Shown here: positions 1 through 12,985 of the stretch, piece after piece
How positions within the stretch are numbered: position 1 is the first letter of the stretch
Layout of the letters: every line of letters starts with the position of its first letter
Assembly (NCBI GenBank): GCA_015179045.1
Contig: WHUZ01000108.1
Location: forward strand, 124,001 to 188,000
DNA: 64,000 nt
Direction of reading: 5' to 3'
DNA from: Kalaharituber pfeilii
Lineage: Eukaryota; Ascomycota; Pezizomycetes; Pezizales; Pezizaceae
The notes under the pieces: generated by a model
Told to the model about the DNA's origin: nothing
Databases searched by the model: none
Seen by the model: the letters and a program-made list of their open reading frames with translations, nothing else
Position numbers and translations under genes: made by a program

Positions 1-19
1 TCATATGTAGTAGGCCTTA

Positions 20-662
20 CAGTCAGACCTTGCTATAACGAACACGTAAAAGTTTCTTTTCGTTATAGCAAGGTTTTCGTTATAGAAAATTGTGACAAAT
101 TAGTCATGCAACCTTGGCAGCTGAGTTCGGACTTCTCAACAGCTACTGCAGCACATTTCGTATTGACTTACTAGCATAGGAAATAACCAAATCAAGAAAT
201 ATTCGAGACTATAAAATAAAGCATACGTGAAGCTTGAACTAATCGAAATCTGTAACGGACTGCCTTCGGTCCCGACTAGCACTCAGTAATTAGAACAGTC
301 AAGATGTCAACAACTACTAACAAGCAGCAAGCAGCAAGCAGCAAGTAGATTTGAAAAGCATCAGATATGCAAGAAAGATTAGAGCTGAAACATCTAAAGT
401 ATATCACTGTCTTAATAGTATAAAATTCGTATAAACATTTAGGCTTTGCTATTCGTCGCAGGCAAGGATATAAGAGTAGCTTAGTGGATCGCCAGGGGAG
501 TTTCTATAGATTTCATTTGCCACTTTTCGTTATAGCAAGAACAATTTGTATGTAGTTGTATGTAGATAGAAATAACTTCCTCTAAATTTTTTTTCGTTTC
601 GTTATTTGGTGGGATTTCGTTATAGCAAGGGCAGAATAGGTGGAGAGGGAAATCGCTGACTG
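20..662. mobile_element. Non-autonomous pogo/Tc1-like element (MITE)
   Basis: The left end reads CAGTCAGACCTTGCTATAAC directly after a TA, and the right end finishes GACTG directly before a TA. An inverted copy of the GCTATAACGAA core lies at about 613-628, roughly 23 bp inside the right end. The core is repeated internally (57-90, 525-540). No open reading frame of note lies inside. The CAG...CTG ends at TA fit Tc1/mariner/pogo elements. The right boundary is less certain than the left. Confidence 0.55.
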
Positions 663-758
663 TAACTCCTTCGCTTGCCTAACTTACTCGACTGGCGACC
701 TCAAGCATACCCGCGGCTATCATAGCCAACCTGACGGCGTCGCAACATGCGCCTGGTA

Positions 759-1793
759 CTGTAATTCACCACACCGCGACGTATTCCGCACCTTAGCTTC
801 TACAGAAATGATGTTTTGAAGGGGCTTACTGTATGACTTCATGAATTTCACACCGCACATTGGCATTGGCTTGGCATATACCGTATTAACTCACTTAAGA
901 GGTAAAACACAAACGCGCGCTTTGGTGGTCTTGGCAAGCCTCCGAGCGCCAGTGCGCGTGTACTACGCATGAGTACGCCGAATTACCGCGATGCTAACCT
1001 CAACAGCACAGAGACTGATAGTGACGTGCCTCCTAAAAAAAGAAAAAAGAAAAACAAATAACAATATTGGACCACAGCGCGCGCTAGCGCGATCAAATAG
1101 CGTCCGAAGTTCTGCCAAGACCACACTAGTGCGCGTTTGTGTTTTACCTCTTAAGTGAGTTAATACGGTATTTTTCGCTGTAATACTACTAGTATTGAAT
1201 TCCACTTATCGCACCTGAATCAAATTTGATAAAAACAGTAGGACACTTGAAAATCAATATTTTACCTTATTCAAGGATGAGAGAAGTGCATCAAGAAAAT
1301 TTCTGAAGAAGTGGTGGAGTTATTCACAAAATTCATAATTCTCATAGAAATTGTATGCAATAATTGTATAGGAAAACTACCAGAAATGGCAATTGGATGT
1401 ATGAACTAGGCATTAAACAACATCAAGCCAATCAAATCACTAATTATCAAGAGACCTATTGGGGAGACTCTCTAGCCACAATTCTATAGCCATTATGGTG
1501 AGCGTTGAAGAGAAGTAGTGCATCCTACCCTCCAATGCACTTTGTATGGGAATTCCGTAAAAATGCATGCCAAGACATCAATGCAAAACTCATGGTGCCA
1601 TTTAATCAATCACAATGTCTTTTCAGAGCAAGTAGAGGTATTAAAGGTGAAGAATAGCCCTTTATTTATTTCCCCTGAAAAGTGCATACAAAATTCTGTT
1701 CTGGTGGTTGAGATATAGGTTGTCGCGCGTGGTCAGTTTTGGTGTAAAACGTGCGTCGGGACGTGGTGCACGTCGCTTTGTGGTGAAAGACAG
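759..1793. mobile_element. T2 DNA element, copy 1 (long terminal inverted repeats)
   Basis: The left end starts CTGTAATTCACCAC after a TA at 757-758. The right end is the inverted counterpart, GTGGTGAAAGACAG. The interior matches the intact copy at 33580-34427. This copy has lost part of the left inverted repeat and carries another element at 881-1168. Similarity to the related copies defines the family. No intact transposase is visible. Confidence 0.7.
881..1168. mobile_element. 288-bp MITE nested in T2 copy 1
   Basis: Inverted ends of about 37 bp (CCGTATTAACTCACTTAAGA on the left and its complement on the right) are bounded by TA at 879-880 and 1169-1170. The T2 copy at 33580 is uninterrupted at the matching position (33820), so the insertion into a TA is visible by comparison. 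The reading frame across it (963-1205) is a chance ORF. Confidence 0.8.
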
Positions 1794-1915
1794 TGGTAGC
1801 TTATTCCTAGCTGGTCAGGAGCAAATCACTGAAATTGTGTGACAATTCAACTGACAGCGAAGGCTCTTGCTGCTTCCATTCAATCTTTGATTTGCAGTTA
1901 GTGATCGAAAGCTTA

Positions 1916-2419
1916 TGGTGCCGGAAGTTTCAACATGTTGTAAATTGCCTGCCAGCATTAGTAAGCAGCACCATAGGTGTCATTTTGCTGCTTGCAATCG
2001 GTGAGCAAGCTTGCCGCTTTACAACGGTCACTTTACACGATCATTTTACACGGTCGCATTACATATTGTTTTATTTTATCCGCGATTTAATTGTGAAATG
2101 AATTTCATAGAAATATATTGGGGTGCAGTAAAGAAATATACTCGTGAGAACTGCTTCGTATTATGCAGGCATATAAGGATGGTCATCAATATGGTACAGA
2201 GGCCTTCAAAAATCATATCCGAGTCACCAGCGGGTGCGAGAGGGGGAACCCCTTCGATGACTAATCCATTTGTATGGCGCTTGGTATGAAAATATCATAG
2301 AATGATAGAGCGCCTCAAATAGATATTTCTACTTTACGGTAGTTCATGTGGTTGCTGATAAGCTTTTGCGTTGCGTTAGTTGTGTGGCAAATTTCATGTT
2401 AATTATTAACTTCCGGCAG
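1916..2419. mobile_element. T1 DNA element, copy 1, with transposase remnant
   Basis: The ends are TGGTGCCGGAAGTT and its inverted counterpart, next to TA on both sides. Inside, on the plus strand at about 2098-2180, a frame reads MNFIEIYWGAVKKYTRENC. That is the typical C-terminal end of fungal Tc1/mariner-like DDE transposases (N-x-I-E-x-Y-W-G-A). Only the last part of the transposase survives, so this copy cannot move by itself. Confidence 0.75.
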
Positions 2420-3679
2420 TAGAGAAGCTGGCAGACCGCACAACGGAGCATGCACGAGCGAGTGTCAGGTTTTTTTGTTTTTTCTTCTAACTTGCCGGAG
2501 AGGGTGTCAGAGTGAGTATAGGTAGGGCTATGACAAAGCGACCATAGGCAGTCAACAACGTGACATAAAAGGAGAGAGTAAAAGGCCATTTGAATGCCAT
2601 GTTATCTTCGCCTTGGTTCCATTGGTTGAACACATTTGGTCCGGATTATTCCTCCTATACCCTGAAAATCCCATGCAATTCTCCACATAGTTACACCTTT
2701 CGCTTTAGGTTGGGGTGGTGAATGTGCACCTGAAGACCGTTCCCTGCCACTTCCTTTTCACATAATTTAACTGTTTGCATTTTTGTCGAGTCGGGGCTTT
2801 CTATGACTAGTCAAAATTGATTGTCGCTAAAATCTTGACGCTCCGAACGGAGGCAAATGCCCAGGGAACTGAGGGTAGAGTGTTGAGGATGACGCCATTT
2901 TGCACCTTTCCTTTATCGTCACTGTTTCTTAATTGGTACAAATAGATTATACACAGGTTACTTTTAAAGTCTTGTCCGCTTGGAACTGGCGTGAATTTCA
3001 AGCCCAGTGGGACAGAACCCTAGGTGTTTGACTTGTACTGCGCTCGACGTTGTATGTACGCAGATCGCAGATGCTAGAAGAAAAACACAGGGCATATGCA
3101 TTGCTACCCCCCTGAAGAAACCTTCCAAGGCCCTTCAAATAGAGAATCCAGTCTGGCTAATCGCCATATGGTGTAACATATTTTCAATTTCTTTCCACCA
3201 GCACTGTAAAACCCCCTGCTTGCTGTTGATTCACATCAACTTACACCGAGCACCTCTAAGGGTGTGAACTGGTCCGTTGTGGATACTGTATATGACTGTG
3301 AAGCGGACCATAACGCAGAAGCGGATCACCAAATTTTGGAAAAGTAAAAAATTACATTTATTTCCCCTATGGTCCTAATGCTTTCATATTGATCCTCTCT
3401 CAACTTGTTCTAGGTACTTCGATAGTGCGAGAGTGGGGTATTGGAGTGAAAGGTATTTATGTGGGGTGGTAGTGGTATGTGTGCTGGGGTGGGTGGGGGC
3501 CAGTGGGTAGGTTATCGATAAAGTAGTAATTCTGACCATAGTGATACTCAGAATGTCTTCCTTTCCAATTTCCAGCCCAGTAGAGACTCAACTATGTACG
3601 GACAATGCCCTAGCATACTTAGAGCATTGCTTGGGAACTCTAGCAAGACTTGCGCACCTGGAACTAGAGGTGAGTGTTA
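2420..3679. other. Intergenic, nothing recognised
   Basis: Only short chance ORFs are present (2807-3001 minus, 3007-3267 plus), with no recognisable domain. No clear repeat end was seen. Confidence 0.5.
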
Positions 3680-3768
3680 GCCGAGGTACTTAAGGGGTGT
3701 TCTGGGTGCCCTGCCATCGCGAACAGCTACAAGCGGGGTTACGTGATAAAAAAAAAAAAAAAAAGAAA
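3680..3768 (+). mobile_element. LINE family B 3' end, 5'-truncated
   Basis: The segment CCCTGCCATCGCGAACAGCT, followed by AAGCGGGGTTACGTGA and a run of A, is the family B 3' signature, which recurs at 13679, 23535, 31469, 34747 and 54085. A degenerate flanking repeat (GAGTGTT) surrounds it. The 5' boundary is approximate. Confidence 0.6.
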
Positions 3769-4185
3769 AAGAGAGTGTTTTAGGCCACTGCGCATCCAAT
3801 AACATAGTGAAGCTTTAGCAATTGAGCATATGCATTTATGACAACTGTAACAATTTTATTACTTCTTTACTACTTATTTTTTTGCATCACGGTGTCTAGG
3901 TATACTCCCGTAAAGTGTAGTACTGAAACCTAGGAAACCGGCTATTGTGTACTAGCTCAACTCTTGATTTCTGCTGACTATATCAAGCACATAATGGCTA
4001 TATTTATCTAATAATTTTACTAGTAGAATAGAATACACAGCAGGTTCTAGATAGTGAGAATATAAAGTAGCGTTATCGGAGTACCTAGCGCTCGGTTCAG
4101 ACATCGCCAATTGCAAGATTGTCCATCGTTGAGTTCAATTACGTTATCACTGGAGGAGATTCTCCGGACCACCTCTAAGGAATTC

Positions 4186-4296
4186 TTTTGATAAAATAAA
4201 AACAAGAGTTCTGTTGTAGTACCGAACTTGCTTTTTCCTGCTAAGGCTTCTCAGCTAGCCCATAGGGCGGCATGCTAGTAATGATTCAAAAAAAAG
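4186..4296 (+). mobile_element. LINE family A 3' end (111 bp)
   Basis: The 3' signature (AGCCCATAGGGCGGCATGCT, then AGTAATGATTC and poly(A)) is flanked by the direct repeat AAGGAATTC at 4177-4185 and 4297-4305. This is a truncated retrotransposition product. Confidence 0.75.
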
Positions 4297-4685
4297 AAGG
4301 AATTCAGTAGTTAGCGAGACTGTGGTAACACAAGCTATCAATGGCTTTGGACATTGCTGGAACGATTCTGGAGTAAATTATTTCTTCAATAGAAGAGGAT
4401 TGAAGGACGAACTTGATGATAATAGCACATGCTTCGTGCCATATTCCAATTTATATCGTCACAGCAATGTAGGTACAACACATCAGGATCCTAGCACTGC
4501 TTACGCAGATCACTTTCGAGAAATTAACTTTCCCTCTCTAGCTCTAGCTCGAAGTCGTTAAACACGCACATCTAGTCTCTCTCAATCGAGTTTCTCTTCC
4601 TTCAATGAGTCTCAATCATATATCTCGAACGATATATATACTAAGCCGGTTCAAGTACATGTAATGTATGCTACCAGGATATTGC

Positions 4686-4866
4686 GTACTTTCCGGATGG
4701 CACATCGAATTACTATGACTGCAGATGACCCTCAAGTGGGCTCAAGTTGAAGTCAGAGCATGGAAGAATTTGTTAAATTGTCCGCTGCATGTTGTCTAGG
4801 CTTATTTGTAGCATACAAGTGATGACCTATTTGGGAAATACAAAACCCTATGCTGGGCGAGTCGCC
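4686..4866 (+). repeat. Repeat family C, copy 1
   Basis: This stretch resembles 30920-31140, 56339-56425 and the complement of 56885-57065. Shared pieces are CTCAAGTGGGCTCAA, CAGAGCATGG and CCTATGCTGG. The type of element is unknown. It is old and diverged. Confidence 0.5.
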
Positions 4867-6069
4867 ATGCATCAGTGATCCTACCCTGCCATGTATTGTC
4901 AGGTACATGTATAGTCCGGAGGATACTATAGGTTATCTGCCACTTTATCTATGCCAACAGGCGCATTTTAGGCCCAATACAGCAGAGACGGCGCGAGGAT
5001 TTCAGTCTAGCATCTTCCCGCCCAAACTAGTGAGAGCTCTGGATACCCTCGCATTGCTGCGACGCAGCTGGGTCACTTCATGCGCCTTGCATGCCCAGTT
5101 TGAGCCGGGGAAATTTTTTTCTCCATCTATGCAATGTAGATCAGTCAGACCCCACAATCAGATTACCCACCCCCGCGTCTGGATTGGAAAAGAAACTTGC
5201 TGTCGCAGCGAGAAAATACTGCCATACCACCGCAATTTTGCAAATTGGTATCAAAAGCTTGGTAGAGTGAGTGAGATTGTTCTGAGTTAAGAGAAACCTG
5301 TTCCACGCCGCATTTTGGTCGCATCCGAAGAAAAATGGGGACGTAGGGCTGAAGCGCATTCAGGCGCATTGATGATGACATCATCGACTACATATACATA
5401 AGAAGGAAATTGTCGCTCAATGGATACAGGATGTCAAACAATCAGAGAGTGCTGGGGGCGAACCCACCTGAGCAAGGCATCATATCTATATGAAGCAGCC
5501 AATGTAGTCCTGTAAGATACTCAGGCTATGCATGCTTATGGGTGAAGGCTAATTGTCCCAATACGCACATTTAGATTCATTCAGCAGAGCAGCAGATACT
5601 ACCATGTTTCATTCGGATACCAAATAGTTATCAAAAGTCGTTTGGATGCATGAAATATGACTGGGTGAAGCTCGAGATCGCCGCACTTGAATTTGGATTG
5701 GTCCGTTACAGCAGGTCAATTTGCATTATGAAAATAATGCCTATTTAATTTTATCTTAAAGCTGGAGGCCTGACGAACCTGGTGGGTGGTACCGAACAAG
5801 GATGTCCTATCAAGGTTGCGTGGATATTGGAGTTGGAGGCCTGACAAGACCCAGGCTAATCCAGGAATAACGTCATCCCGCTGGTGCGCCAAAGGCACCG
5901 ATCAGAACCATTCTTGCGGCTCAACAGTCAAAAATCGCTAGCTTCCAGCAGCTGGTTCTCGAAAAGTTCACATGCTGCGGGCCTGATTAACTCTTTCTCC
6001 AACTTGAAGCTGCTCCTTCTTTCCTTCAAAATTTCTCCATGCCATCAGTTGCGAACTGAACTGACATTC
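4867..6069. other. Intergenic upstream of the ZNFX1-like gene
   Basis: One ORF of 146 codons (4850-5290) has no recognisable domain and overlaps the end of repeat C, so I do not call it a gene. Nothing else was recognised. Confidence 0.4.
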
Positions 6070-6137
6070 CCTCCTCCGTTCAATTAATCCCACTTTTGTA
6101 TTACCTCCTCCGTTCAATTAATCCCACTTTTGTATCA
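6070..6137. repeat. Two tandem copies of a 34-bp unit
   Basis: The unit beginning CCTCCTCCGTTCAATTAATC occurs at 6070 and again at 6104 with nearly no change. It lies 75 bp before the predicted start codon of the ZNFX1-like gene, so it is probably in its 5' leader or promoter. Confidence 0.85.
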
Positions 6138-6211
6138 TCCACCATATCCTTATTGAATCATTCCAAACACACAGCATATACCCCGTCCAGCCGGGTGCGA
6201 CACGCAAGATC

Positions 6212-9200
6212 ATGTCGTCAGGGCAAGTGGAGTTCCTTTCTTCAGTGTTTTATTCTATCTTGTTCAATGCGGGCTTGCTTACGCCTTTTCTATAAATTTC
6301 TAGCAAAAAAAGTGTTTGTCGGCAATTCGCGACCACAGGTACCTGTCGTTTCTCCAACTGCAAATTTTCACATGACCTCACCGGATCAACTCCGAATCCT
6401 TCTGATGCAGCTGCATCCGCTGCAAAAGGCCCTTGCACGTATTTCCAGAGACACGGAAATTGCCGGTTTGGAGATGGATGCAAATTCTCCCATGACCTTA
6501 ATGCGCCGGCTCGCGTGGAGGATCCCAACAGTGCAGTATCCCTATATCGCGGCTGGAACCAGCTGTTGGGCAGTTCCAGAAGGGGGACCGGATACTCTGG
6601 TCGTACGACCGGTTCTACAGAACTCACAGCAGATCAGATGGAAAAGTTCCTGGAAGACGCCTTCAGGATCCTCGAAATAGGCAGCATTGAAACAATCCAA
6701 CAACTCATTCGTGAACTATGTTCCGACCGAGGGCTTCTACGCATTCAGCAGGCCGTGCAGGCGGAGTTTGTTTCTACTTACTCACCTAGTAGGCTTTCAT
6801 TCAAGCGGCATTGCATTCCTTTCCTCAGACTTTTAGCTCACGAAGAGATGCGGGCTTCCTTGGTTCTGGAGAAGGAAGTTGGAACGCTCTTCAACTTCAT
6901 CTACGGTCCCGGAGGACGCCGTGGGACAACATTCTTCACGCGAGTCACACAGAATCTGTCATCAGCGGTCGACTCGGGTGACCTTGATTCTATTGAAAAT
7001 ACGCTGTATGCTGCGTTGGTGGCTCTGTTCAACACATTAAACCTTAACGAGGGCGCCGCAGTTCAAGAGGAATTTAAATCGATCGTTCTAAAACTTGAAG
7101 CACTTCTTGGAAATTCCCAAGCTAGCACAAATAATACCCACGTACTCCGGTCCGCACAGGACGAGCTTTATCGCATCAAGGTCCTCCTCCAAATCGCCGA
7201 CACGATACCAACTGCTGCCCCGAACAGGCCAGCACAAGCAACCTCGAGTGGTGCGAGTCGTTATCAGGTAGATTTGGCCGGGGAGCTTTCAGCCGAAGGA
7301 CCTCGACACGACAATGATCATGCGGACATTGCTAAAATTAAGGTGCTGCCGACAAGCGAGGAGATTAGTTCCCACCGCAACGAATATCTTCCACAAAGAT
7401 CGCCTGAATACCCGCACCATCTTCAGGGGATTTCACGAGTTCTGGATTTTCAGTTCCGCTTGCTGCGAGAAGATACCTCCGGACAGATCAGGGAGGCTGT
7501 TAGAACAGTCATCGACAATTGGGACGACCTTATCGGGGACGGGAAAAGTGCAAAAAAATTAAGAGCTCGAGCGCCGGGAGTACGCACGCTAATCTACAAA
7601 AATGCTCAAATAGAGCAAATGAAATGTTCCAATCGAGACGGCATAACCCTGACAGCAAGCTTTGACCAGCCTCTGAAGGTACAGGCACTGAAGGCGAAAG
7701 AGCGCAAGGAGTGGTGGGAACGATCGAAGTACCTTGCTCTTGGTGCTCTGTTGTGTCTCGTTGATAGTCACAAGCGAGCAACGTTTTTAGTTGTCTCAGA
7801 GCGAACGGTTTACCGAAACACCCGCACAGGCCCCGCACAGCCTGCAACCCCACCTACGCTTTGTGACCTCTCCAGCGATCAAAAGCGAGCGTGGATAACT
7901 CTTCGGTTTGCAGAGGGTATCACGGAAAATGACCTGGAAGCTGTATTTCAAATTGACACCAGTGGTACACAAGTCTTTGTCGAATTTCCTGGTCTCCTTT
8001 TTGCATCCTTTGATCCGATTTTGAGGTCTCTGCAGCAAATCGCTAAGGCAGGTAACTTACCTTTCCCTAGGTGGCTCGCTCCGTCCTCAGCATTTGAATA
8101 CCAGCCTGACCCCACCTCCAACCGACACGTTGAGGTCCCCCCACCGCTTTACTTGACCAAGCCTGGGACGGTATTGACCTTGAACAGCATAGCAAGCGGG
8201 AGCAACTTAGTCTTCTCCATTGACAGCGATTTGGCAGCGGCTCAGATTCAGCAGGCAACATCGCTCGACCATGGGCAAAGTGAGGCTCTGCTAGCGAGCC
8301 TTAGCAGGGAGTTAGCACTGATCCAAGGGCCGCCGGGAACCGGAAAGTCTTATCTTGGAGTTCAGATCGTTAAGGTTTTGCTCGAAAATAGGGAAAAGAC
8401 CGGCATTGGTCCTATCATCTGTGTGTGAGTACTCAGTTCACAAATTATTTACAAGTCCAACTCTTGCTGAAGCAAGCGGGGTGAATATAGGTGTTACACC
8501 AACCACGCCTTGGACCAGTTCCTGGAGCACCTTCTTGATGACGGAATCAAAAACATTATTCGTATTGGAAGTCGATCAAAATCAGAAAAAGTATCGAATC
8601 TATCCCTCCATGAAGTTGCAAAAGAGGAGAAGCGGACGCCCATGGAGAGATACCATCTCGCAAAGGCACATGAGGAACTCATCGAAATTGAACAAAACAT
8701 CAGGGATGCTTGCGGGCGCCTGTTGCAACCGGACACAAGTTCTTTGAAGGGTTTCCTAGAATCCGCTTACCCACAGCAGTATCAAGAAATATTCGTCGCA
8801 GGAGAAGATGACGAGGGGTTCATCCGGGTAAAGAGGAAAACCAGGAATGCCAGGCGTGATGCTGAGAATATCATCAATGAATGGATAGAGGGTAACCTGA
8901 ACACCATTCCACAAAGGAACTCCAATCGCCCAATTGATCAGTTGCGAAACACAAGTGCCCTTGCCATGTCACGTCTTGAGCGGAGGAAGTTGTTGGAATT
9001 CTGGATGGAGGAGATGAAAGAAAAGGCTACGGAGAACCTACTTCAGGCAACTAAGGATCATGCTGAACAGCGCCGGGAAATCAGTCGCCAGCAAAATGAA
9101 CAGGAGCGACGCTGTCTCCAGAAGTGCCATGTCATTGGACTGACTACCACAGGATTCGCCACCCACGCGGACTTGATTCGATCCATTAGTGCGAAAGTCT

Positions 9201-12200
9201 TGATTTGTGAAGAAGCGGCTGAGGTACTGGAGGCACACATTCTCAGTACGTTGCTACCGACCATGGAACATGCCATTTTGATCGGGGATCACTTGCAACT
9301 TCGCCCCCAAATTATGAATCACGACTTCTCCGTAGAAAATCCGCGAGGAGGGCAGGCATATGGCTTAGATACTTCTCTTTTTGAAAGGGCAGTGGAGGTC
9401 GAACGCTACGGCGGTAAAGTGTTTCCGGTTGCCAAACTCGATACTCAGCGCAGAATGCATCCGTCCATCGCCAACCTCGTCAGGAAAACCTTGTACCCAG
9501 CACTCATTGACCACCCGTCAACTTTAGACCGTCCTCCAGTCCCGGGAATGGAAAAGAGACTTTTCTGGATGGATCATAGGAATCCAGAAGCAGGCGCTGA
9601 CAGCTTGGAGCTCATTCAAACATCGCATGCAAATGAGTTTGAGGCAGAGATGGTAGTTGCACTAGTACGACACTTATCAAGGCAGGGTGTCTACAAAAGT
9701 GGGGAAATCGCGGTTCTCTCGCCGTACTTGAGACAGCTTTTCATTTTGCGGAGGAAATTAGCGTCTACATTCGAGGTTGTGGTTGGCGAACGAGATCAGG
9801 AACAGCTTGAGGACGCCATAGAAGCAGGACAAATTGAGATTGAGCCCACGGAGGCACCAACCCACGTTGTGAAGAAGGGAGATTTGTTGCATGAGGTCAG
9901 GGTTGCTACGGTGGATAATTTTCAGGTAAGAATTGCCGACAACATGAATTCTCAATGCTCTCATCGGGTGATAGTGAGTGGTACTTGTATATACGCTGAC
10001 AACATCATGTTCAGGGTGAAGAAGCAAAGGTGATAATCATCTCCCTTGTCAGGAGCAACAAGGAAAATAAGTGCGGCTTCTTGAAGACGTCAAACCGCAT
10101 AAATGTTCTTCTAAGGTAGATTATTCCTCCTCGTCCTTCAGTGTTATTAACCATGACAATTGGAACTAACAGGTTGTGGCAGCCGAGCGAGGGACGGAAT
10201 GTACATTATTGGGAATGCAGAGACCTGCGGGCAGGTTGAAATGTGGTCAAAGGTAATTGGTATGCTGGAAAAGGATAACAATATCGACAAGCAGATACAA
10301 ATCCGCTGCTCACGGCATCCCGAGACACCCATATACATTCAACAGCCTGAGGACTTCAATCTGCTATCGCCCGAGGGAGGATGCAATGAGCGATGTCAGT
10401 GGCGGCTTGACTGTGGCCATCCATGCTTCAAGAAATGTCACTCTGAGATACTCCACCAGAACACACCTTGTCTGCAACCCTGCAACAGACCTTACAAGCA
10501 TTGCAATCATGTGTGCCCGAAGACTTGTGGAGAGCCATGCGGTAACTGCAATGTTAGAGTTCCTGGTGTGGCGCTACCTTGCGGGCACGTCCCGACTTCA
10601 CTTCGCTGCCACGAACTGCAAGACTTGTCGAAGGTTAGGTGTACTAAGGTTATAGAAAGAGAGTTGGAGCTTTGTGGACATGTGATTGCTATGCCATGTC
10701 AACAAGATCCAAAGTCATACAAGTGCCCTAATCTTTGTGGTGGAACTTTAGGTTGTGGGCATACTTGTACCGCACGGTGCTCGTCCTGCACACGAAACAA
10801 CACTACTCCGGGTAGCCCTGCTGTTACCGTCCATCAGCCCTGCCGAGCCACATGTGGAAGAAACTACACCACCTGCCCTCACGCCTGCAAGAAGTCCTGT
10901 CATGGCGCCGAAGCATGTCCACCTTGCACTGAGCCGTGCGCTATTCGTTGCGACCATTCCGTTTGTGGGAAGAGTTGTACTGACCCTTGTGCACCGTGTG
11001 CAGAAAGATGCGCATGGGGATGCAAGCACCGCGGACGTTGTGATATGCCTTGCGCAGTGCCATGTAACATCAATCCATGCTCCGAGAGATGCGACAAGCA
11101 GCTAGACTGTGGTCATCAATGCCCGTCTGTGTGTGGCGAGGCCTGCCCCTCCGAAAAATTCTGTCAAGTCTGCGCCAACGAGACGACCCGCAATCGTGAG
11201 GTGGATTTGACTACTTTCGATTCCTACTCTGATATTGACCTCGATACCGATCCTATCATAGTCCCAACCTGCGGCCACTTCTATACCATGTCGACATATG
11301 ACGGCATCATGGGACTGCAAAACGCTTATCTCGTGGGGAATGATGGACGAATCCTCAGGCCGCGAGCCCTCGATGGGAGCGAAGCGAGAAGAATTGACGA
11401 TGAGGAAGCCCCAGAAAAGCTGGTTGTGAAAAACTGTCCGGACTGTCGAGCTCCTCTCAGGAATATTCATCGATACAACAGAATCGTCAAAGTAGCGTAC
11501 CTGGATGAGTCTACGCGGAGGTTTTGTGCAAAGGCTCAAGCGGATTACTTGAAAGTATACAAGGAAGTTTCTGAGGCCGAAGATCTTTTCGAAGCGAACC
11601 GCAGCGACTTTCTTATGCGGTTGCAACGAGCACCTACCACGAGAGTGGCTCCAAATCGACTTCCCAACGTCCTTGAACAGCGCATATCTAGGACTAACGC
11701 GCTATTAGAACGAGTTAAGGGGTTTATATTTAAAGTAGGAGAAGAGGAGCAACCCTACGTTAAGGTTCGCCACATGGTTCTCAGCCAACAACGCAGAGCG
11801 AATCTCTTAGACACGTTCACAGTGGACAGCTCTGCAGTACAGCTGGGGTTTCGCCTCAAGGGCATCAACCTGTTTCTGAGCTTAAGATGGGAAAGCTTGT
11901 GGGATTGGCACCTAATTGCCAAGAGCGAATCGATTGACCAGGCTTCCCGAAACAAACTTTGGCAACTTATTCTCAACCTGATTCCCCAAATTCATTCCAG
12001 CTGTACGAAAGTTATTGAGGAATGCCACGCCGCCAACCTTGGGAAGTATGAAGTTGAGGCGCGGATCCGCCGCGCTCAGTTCTTTGCGCTTCATCGGATC
12101 GAAACATTTGCTCAAATGAAGGCAGGTATTGAAAGCGTGATTAAGAACCAAGGCAGCTATAATTCGTCACGTTGGGGGGAAACAGGGTTGAGGGAGGAGA

Positions 12201-12682
12201 AACAAAGCCTTGATACTTGCGATCAGCTGTGCTTGGCTCTCCCCGGCACTGTGGGGCCGCTGAAAGCCAAGATCGATGAGGCGAGGAAGCTCCTTGAAGG
12301 AGAAGCACTCTATGCGCCGCTCTCTCAAAAAGAAAAAGAAGATGTTTACTTGGCGATGTCTGCAGAATTTAGTTCAACAGGGCGTTGGTATACTTGTGAG
12401 AATGGACATCCAGTAAGCAATCCAGCACAGTCGTTGTCATTCCAACAGAGCTGTGTGTATAAATGCTAATCCTTGTCGAACGTACTGTAGTTTACAATTG
12501 GAGACTGTGGAGCACCCAATGAATTGAGCAGGTGCCCAGACTGCGGTGCCCGAATTGGGGGGAGCTATAGTATTGGGCTCGTTTCTGGAGTCAGACGTGA
12601 TTCAGAGTTCGGACAACTAGACCAACGACTGGCAGAGCTGCGATTAGCCCGGCAACGGGAAGAAGCCGCAAGGCGGCGGTAA
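6212..12682 (+). CDS. ZNFX1/Hrr1/SAD-3-like CCCH and NFX1 zinc-finger SF1 helicase (2029 aa)
   Basis: Six exons join in frame: 6212-6222, 6304-8424, 8491-9925, 10015-10115, 10183-12412 and 12491-12682. Two CCCH fingers come first (C-x8-C-x4-C-x3-H, then C-x8-C-x5-C-x3-H, residues about 9-75). A UPF1-like helicase follows, with Walker A GPPGTGKS (about 679), EEAA in place of DEAD (about 951), and VDNFQGEEAKVI (about 1184-1195). An array of NFX1-type Cys-rich fingers spans about 1290-1555. A C-terminal RZ-type finger (CxNGHP...CPDCG) crosses the last intron. In known family members, S. pombe Hrr1 works with RNA-dependent RNA polymerase in heterochromatic RNAi, and Neurospora SAD-3 acts in meiotic silencing; a similar role here is inference. 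Four introns are GT-AG. The first is best read as GC-AG (GCAAGT...TAG) after an 11-nt exon, because the only nearby GT donor breaks the frame. The surrounding DNA is rich in transposons. The start codon is the least certain part. Confidence 0.9.
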
Positions 12683-12985
12683 ATTTCTGAAAGTCCATTG
12701 ACTAAAATGCTGAGGTGTAGAAGCGTCGATAGGATTCCTGGTTGTTGTTGGTATTATTGAAGGAATTGTATGTAGTACTAGTACTTTATATCTTGATATG
12801 AAAACTCGTCTGAACGTTCCTTATGCTTGCTGAGGTGCTCTATGTCGGTAAAAGCGTTGCTGAAATATGTTTATGTCCTCGGGGACTCAGGGCTTGGTGT
12901 ATGGTTCTCTGTATTGTTTCTCCATTTAACACCGTGCATCCATGGAAAATGGATCTACTAGGGCGTGGATGCTTCTTCAATATGC
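12683..12985. other. 3' flank of the ZNFX1-like gene
   Basis: AT-rich DNA with no gene-like feature, ending at the target-site repeat of a LINE insertion. It probably holds the 3' UTR. Confidence 0.4.

Noticed and set aside
963..1205. 80-codon minus ORF
   Set aside because: It spans the inverted repeats of a nested MITE and is a chance frame.
4850..5290. 146-codon plus ORF
   Set aside because: No domain, no neighbouring exon signals, and its start lies in a repeat C fragment.
6223..6303. GT-AG version of the first helicase intron using GT at 6227
   Set aside because: It leaves phase 0 and throws the CCCH-finger frame off. The GC-AG donor at 6223 is in phase.
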